A stretch of 64,000 bases of DNA from Thermoplasmatales archaeon I-plasma (GTDB lineage Archaea > Thermoplasmatota > Thermoplasmata > Thermoplasmatales > GCA-001856825), in the NCBI GenBank assembly GCA_001856825.1, contig ATMD01000002.1, positions 4-64,003 of the forward strand, read 5' to 3'. A program made the position numbers and the translations under genes. The notes under the pieces are model-generated. The model saw only the letters and a list, made by a program, of their open reading frames with translations, ran no database searches and had not been told where the DNA came from. Positions 60,440-64,000 of the stretch are shown here, piece by piece. Every line of letters begins with the position of its first letter. The stretch's first letter is position 1.

Positions 60440-61597
60440 ACTATCCCTCCATGACGTCCTTGGCATAACGACATTCCTTAGTTCCACACACTTCTCTTTG
60501 TGCTCCATCAGGTCGCCAATGATCTTACGAAGGTCGTTCCTAAGCTCTCCTGAGGGCTTATATCCGAGGTCCAGCAGTTTTTTGTGATCTGGGTTGTAGT
60601 AATGATCTTCCGACTCTACCCTCGGGTTGGGAACGTGTTCTATCCTGGCTGGTCTCCCGGTCATCTCCTTGTACACTTCACCCGTAGTCTCCGCAAGTTC
60701 ATTTATGGAGTAATACTGGTCAAACTGGTTCAGTACCCTGTACTCTCCATCTCCTGGAGGCTTTTCAAGAGCTATTGTCAGGCAAGTAATGCTATCCTCA
60801 AGTGAGAGAAAACCCCTCTTCTGGTTCCCCTTGCCATATGGCGTTATAGGCAGGCCGGCAACTGCCTGTGCAGCGAACCTGTTTAGTGCCGTCCCCCACA
60901 CCTCATCAATGTCGAATCTTGTATATAGGTGCGAATTCTCTATCTCCTTTGTCTCTGTTCCGTAAACAACCCCCTGCATGACGTCAGTGATTTTGAGCTT
61001 CCACAATCTGTTCGCGAACATCAGGTTATTTGAGTCATGGACTTTCGTCCAGTGATACCATGAACCCGCGTTCCTGGGGAACGGTAGTATGTCTTTCCTC
61101 CCCCTGAAATTCACTTCAAAAAACCCCTCCGGTATGTCAGTATTTGGAGTTCCGTACTCTCCCATGGTCCCCAATTTTATTATGTGAACGTCCGGATTCA
61201 GGTCCTTTGCAGCGTAGACAAGATTGAGCGTGCTTACAATATTCGTAACCATTGTCTCATTTGCCTGCTTAAGCCCAAGCATCGAATAGGGCGCAGATCT
61301 CTGTTCTGCAAGGTGATATACTACATCCGGCTCGATCTCCCTGAATATGCGGTACAGAAATCCGGGATCTGAAACGTTTCCCCTGAAGAATTTTAGCTCC
61401 CTTCCATAAAATTTCTTGAAATCTGTCAGTCTCTTTCCAATAGAGGGAATGGGAAGAACTGAATCCGAACCTACTTCCTTTACCCTTCTTCTGGTAAAGA
61501 AATTGTCAGCCCCAAATACATCGTATCCCCTGTAAGCCAGCCTCTGGGCCAGGGCCCAACCGATGTACCCATCGACGCCGAGTACCAAGACCCTCAT
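60428..61597 (-). CDS. agl3: UDP-sulfoquinovose synthase
   Basis: This enzyme converts UDP-glucose and sulfite to UDP-sulfoquinovose, the donor of a sulfonated sugar. The 389-residue extended short-chain dehydrogenase has the NAD motif GVDGYIGWALAQRL, the substrate loop EQRSAPYSM, catalytic KLGTMGEYGTP and WYHWTKVHDS (Tyr-x3-Lys) and the late NPRVESEDHYYNPDH, all shared with plant SQD1 and Sulfolobus Agl3. In archaea the sugar goes into N-glycans of surface proteins. Neighbouring genes also handle sugars. Confidence 0.93.
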   Translation of the reverse strand: MRVLVLGVDGYIGWALAQRLAYRGYDVFGADNFFTRRRVKEVGSDSVLPIPSIGKRLTDFKKFYGRELKFFRGNVSDPGFLYRIFREIEPDVVYHLAEQRSAPYSMLGLKQANETMVTNIVSTLNLVYAAKDLNPDVHIIKLGTMGEYGTPNTDIPEGFFEVNFRGRKDILPFPRNAGSWYHWTKVHDSNNLMFANRLWKLKITDVMQGVVYGTETKEIENSHLYTRFDIDEVWGTALNRFAAQAVAGLPITPYGKGNQKRGFLSLEDSITCLTIALEKPPGDGEYRVLNQFDQYYSINELAETTGEVYKEMTGRPARIEHVPNPRVESEDHYYNPDHKKLLDLGYKPSGELRNDLRKIIGDLMEHKEKCVELRNVVMPRTSWRDSSGL

Positions 61598-61692
61598 GTT
61601 TAACAGAGTTCATATGACAATTTGAAGTTTGACGCATCACTTAACCGCTGCGGTATCGTTATAAAGATCACTTTCCTATCAGGGTGCACTCT

Positions 61693-62685
61693 ATGCGAAG
61701 AATATCAGTGATCTCCCCATACAGGATAAGTTTCAGTGGAGGTGGGACTGACATACCTCCATTCCCTGAAATGTTTGGAGGATGCGTTATAAACTCAACC
61801 ATAGATAAAGGTATAAGGGTAAACTACGTTGAGGACGGGTTTCCGTTGGAAATATCTTCCAGAGACATCCTCAAGAGCTGGAGCTTTTCAAAACACATTC
61901 AGAATAGCTTCCTTGAGAGGGTTTCCACTCTATTCAGAGAGAGGGGGGTAAGGAAGGGGAGGCTCAGCATATCAGGTGATGTCCCTCCAGGAACCGGTCT
62001 GGGGACGTCAAGCGCGCTCATAACTGGCCTTATACAGATTCTCCACCTGCTGAATGGCGAGGAAGTAAGCAAAGCGGACTTGGCAAATGAGACATATGAA
62101 CTAGAGAAAAACTTCTTTAACGTCACCCTTGGGAAACAGGACCCGTTTGCTATATCATTTGGAGGACTGAAGTATTTTGAGTTCTTTAAGGACGACTACA
62201 GGATGGAATTGCTAGACCATGAACTTCCGACAGTGAAGGAACTGGAAAGGTCTATACTGATGGTCTATACGGGTGCAACACACAACAGTTCTGACGAGCT
62301 GCAGGACGAAGTAAGCAAACTGAAGGAAGGGTCTGAAGAATTGATAGGTAGACTCCTCGAGATCAAGAAAAATACGAAAGAGGCAAGAGATGCCATCATC
62401 AAGAACGATTTTGATAGATTTGTAAATCTGGTGGACATTGGTTGGGAACTTAAGAAGAGCTTGTCGAAGAACATCTCGAACAATAAGGTGGATGATCTCA
62501 TTAGGATCGCAAAAGAGAACGGTGCTGGTGCTGCCCGTCTGATGGGAGGCGGATCTGAGGGTTTTATTCTCTTACTGGCACATCACGATCGCATCTGGGA
62601 ACTTCAAAGGAAGATGATGGAATATTCCGAATTTGTCACGCGTATTTCATTTGACCGCTACGGAGTGAGATCTGTCACCTCCTGA
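61693..62685 (+). CDS. GHMP-family sugar kinase (heptose 7-phosphate kinase-like)
   Basis: This 330-residue kinase has the N-terminal PYRISFSGGGTDIPPF typical of HddA-like kinases of D-glycero-D-manno-heptose 7-phosphate, and the phosphate loop PPGTGLGTSSALI. A C-terminal GAGAARLMGGGSEGFILLL is the third GHMP motif. ATG 61693 (MRRISVISPYR) is preferred over GTG 61684. The adjacent nucleotidyltransferase and sulfosugar genes suggest a role in glycan precursor synthesis. The exact sugar is unknown. Confidence 0.85.
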   Translation: MRRISVISPYRISFSGGGTDIPPFPEMFGGCVINSTIDKGIRVNYVEDGFPLEISSRDILKSWSFSKHIQNSFLERVSTLFRERGVRKGRLSISGDVPPGTGLGTSSALITGLIQILHLLNGEEVSKADLANETYELEKNFFNVTLGKQDPFAISFGGLKYFEFFKDDYRMELLDHELPTVKELERSILMVYTGATHNSSDELQDEVSKLKEGSEELIGRLLEIKKNTKEARDAIIKNDFDRFVNLVDIGWELKKSLSKNISNNKVDDLIRIAKENGAGAARLMGGGSEGFILLLAHHDRIWELQRKMMEYSEFVTRISFDRYGVRSVTS

Positions 62686-62756
62686 TATTGCAGCGATTCA
62701 AAAAAGAACAAAATTTTGTTTATCACCTATATTATCTTCTTTCTTGCTTCGCACAC

Positions 62757-63989
62757 CTATCTGGTCATCCATTTTGACTGCTTCCAGCAGGTGAAGAAGC
62801 CGTAAATGGATGTGAAGAATATTATCAATAGCGCAAGTCCGCCATATCCCAGGGTCCTGAGTCTTTCCCTCCTCACGTTCATAACGACCGCGGAACCAAA
62901 TATCATCGGACCGGGTAAACTTATGAGCGTCAAGAATGGATGAAATAGTGTTCTATTAGTGAACAAAATTGCAGGATTCCTGATCATATCAAATATTGTA
63001 TCAAAGCTATTGCCTGCGAAAATCCCAATAGAGTGCATGCTAAGGTAGAGCCTGGAAAGCCCCAAACCTAGGGTAATGATTGGCAGTGCAAACGTGCTAA
63101 TCGCTTCGAATGCGTAAAACCCTCCAGCCTTTATTGCCGTCCCATCTGTCAGATTCTTTAGGAAGTAATAGTAGGAACTGCGTGCCCATCTAATGCTCTG
63201 CTTTGTAAACTGCTTGAAATCCTCTGGAGGCTCCGTTTCTACGACAACGTCGAAACACTTAGTTGCCTTGTACCCCATCTTTATTATGTGAGCTGTCAGC
63301 TGCTGATCATCCCCCATCATCACAACCTTTCCTGCAACTTTGTAGTTTCTGAAAGAATCTGACAAGAGGAGCGGCTTCACTATGTCCGTTCTGTACATAG
63401 CACATTTTCCATCAATAACCATCACGCTTCCGCCTCTTGCAGTCATCGCTTTTAATATTATCTCCCTCGTTCGTTCAAGAAATTCGGCACTATAAGAGGC
63501 CCCGCTACCTGTCTTCCTTATGGAAACGTTTGCTCCAACCCCCCCTACATTGTCGTCAAAGTGTTCGAGCAATTTGTTAACTGCATTGCCTAGCAGTGTT
63601 GTATCACTATCAACGAACAGAACAAATTTGGATTCTACGTACTTCATCCCTTCCGATATCGCTATTCTCTTCCCGTTTCTTGTCTTCAGGTGGACGAAAA
63701 TTCCACCGTTCTGCTCAACAATTGTTCTATAAGGCTCGTTACTGGAATCGCCCACGACAACATACTTCGTCCCCTGCTCCTTTACCTGCCTTATCACCTT
63801 TTCAAACACATCAACTTTTTCGTTGTATACAGGAATCAGGATTGTGACATCATCTGAGCTATACCTCTTCGTGTCAGATTCTTCCCTTTTGTGCTTCATC
63901 AGGTAATAAGCGTTGAGGGTGTAGTAAAGGAAATACATAACTGTGGTAACGATTGAGACCAGTACTATGTCCCTATAGATGGCTAACAC
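62757..63989 (-). CDS. Membrane glycosyltransferase family 2
   Basis: This is a processive-type GT2 enzyme of 410 residues. An N-terminal membrane helix (about 8-28) precedes the GT-A domain with LIPVYNE, the DSDTT metal motif (about 126-130) and the QSIRW product-binding motif (about 263-267). Three or four membrane helices at the C-terminus follow, as in hyaluronan- or N-acetylglucosamine-polymerising enzymes. It starts at GTG with AGGAG 6 bp upstream; the frame is open to the window edge but that spacing supports this start. It probably builds a surface glycan. Confidence 0.88.
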   Translation of the reverse strand: MLAIYRDIVLVSIVTTVMYFLYYTLNAYYLMKHKREESDTKRYSSDDVTILIPVYNEKVDVFEKVIRQVKEQGTKYVVVGDSSNEPYRTIVEQNGGIFVHLKTRNGKRIAISEGMKYVESKFVLFVDSDTTLLGNAVNKLLEHFDDNVGGVGANVSIRKTGSGASYSAEFLERTREIILKAMTARGGSVMVIDGKCAMYRTDIVKPLLLSDSFRNYKVAGKVVMMGDDQQLTAHIIKMGYKATKCFDVVVETEPPEDFKQFTKQSIRWARSSYYYFLKNLTDGTAIKAGGFYAFEAISTFALPIITLGLGLSRLYLSMHSIGIFAGNSFDTIFDMIRNPAILFTNRTLFHPFLTLISLPGPMIFGSAVVMNVRRERLRTLGYGGLALLIIFFTSIYGFFTCWKQSKWMTR

Positions 63990-64000
63990 TTCACTCCTAT

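Overview
The window is a stretch of chromosome from an archaeon of the Thermoplasmata, most likely a Thermoplasmatales-type acidophile. The evidence is a tetraether lipid synthase, sn-glycerol-1-phosphate dehydrogenase, archaeal exosome, proteasome and SBDS genes, diphthamide genes and Rpb4/Rpb12 subunits. A Thermoplasma-like glucose dehydrogenase sits with a gluconate dehydratase (non-phosphorylative Entner-Doudoroff route). Many starts are leaderless, with a TATA box about 25-28 bp upstream. The species cannot be fixed from sequence alone.

Layout. 1-1096: a truncated tyrosine recombinase gene whose end is scrambled by small indels, beside tRNA-Ala(CGC), probably the edge of an integrated element lying mostly outside the window. 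1109-6637: methylisocitrate lyase-like gene, AbrB/PhoU regulator, tetraether synthase (tes), purN and dph2. 6676-17167: tRNA-Ser(TGA) followed by a 10.4 kb integrative element. It has an integrase next to the tRNA, an operon of seven stop/start-overlapping genes around an SF3 helicase replication protein, a non-coding stretch rich in repeats and hairpins, small DNA-binding proteins with operator palindromes, membrane and surface proteins, a DUF5678-like/retropepsin pair and an integrase remnant. It ends in a 15 bp copy of the tRNA 3' end.

17209-26758: glucose catabolism (ROK kinase, gluconate dehydratase, a cyclase-family hydrolase, glucose dehydrogenase, MFS transporter), then MscS, M50 peptidase, DedA and HNH genes. 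26767-32923: information processing and polyamines (SSB, SAM decarboxylase, Hjc, RFC small subunit, L10e, DUF835, agmatinase with a 4-bp duplication frameshift, aIF5A, DsrE, OsmC). 33251-43319: site-2 protease, purB, an NRAMP-like transporter with its DtxR-family regulator and a DtxR-like operator, arfC, ahcY, egsA, UPF0179 and YchF. 43297-50263: a long minus-strand run of translation and RNA genes (rsmA, DUF655, rpoF, L21e, pus10, rpoP, L37ae, rrp42, rrp41, rrp4, SBDS, psmA). 50340-59559: dphB, phosphoesterase, thiL, histidine phosphatase, DUF296, zinc-ribbon protein, valS with an altered KMSKS loop, ribH (2-bp frameshift), ribC, ribB and a cation exchanger. 59672-64000: sugar-nucleotide and glycan genes, including a UDP-sulfoquinovose synthase.

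The most interesting points are the tRNA-Ser element and its cargo, the hydrolase placed between glucose dehydrogenase and gluconate dehydratase (a candidate gluconolactonase), two host genes broken by short tandem duplications, and the altered signature loop in ValRS.
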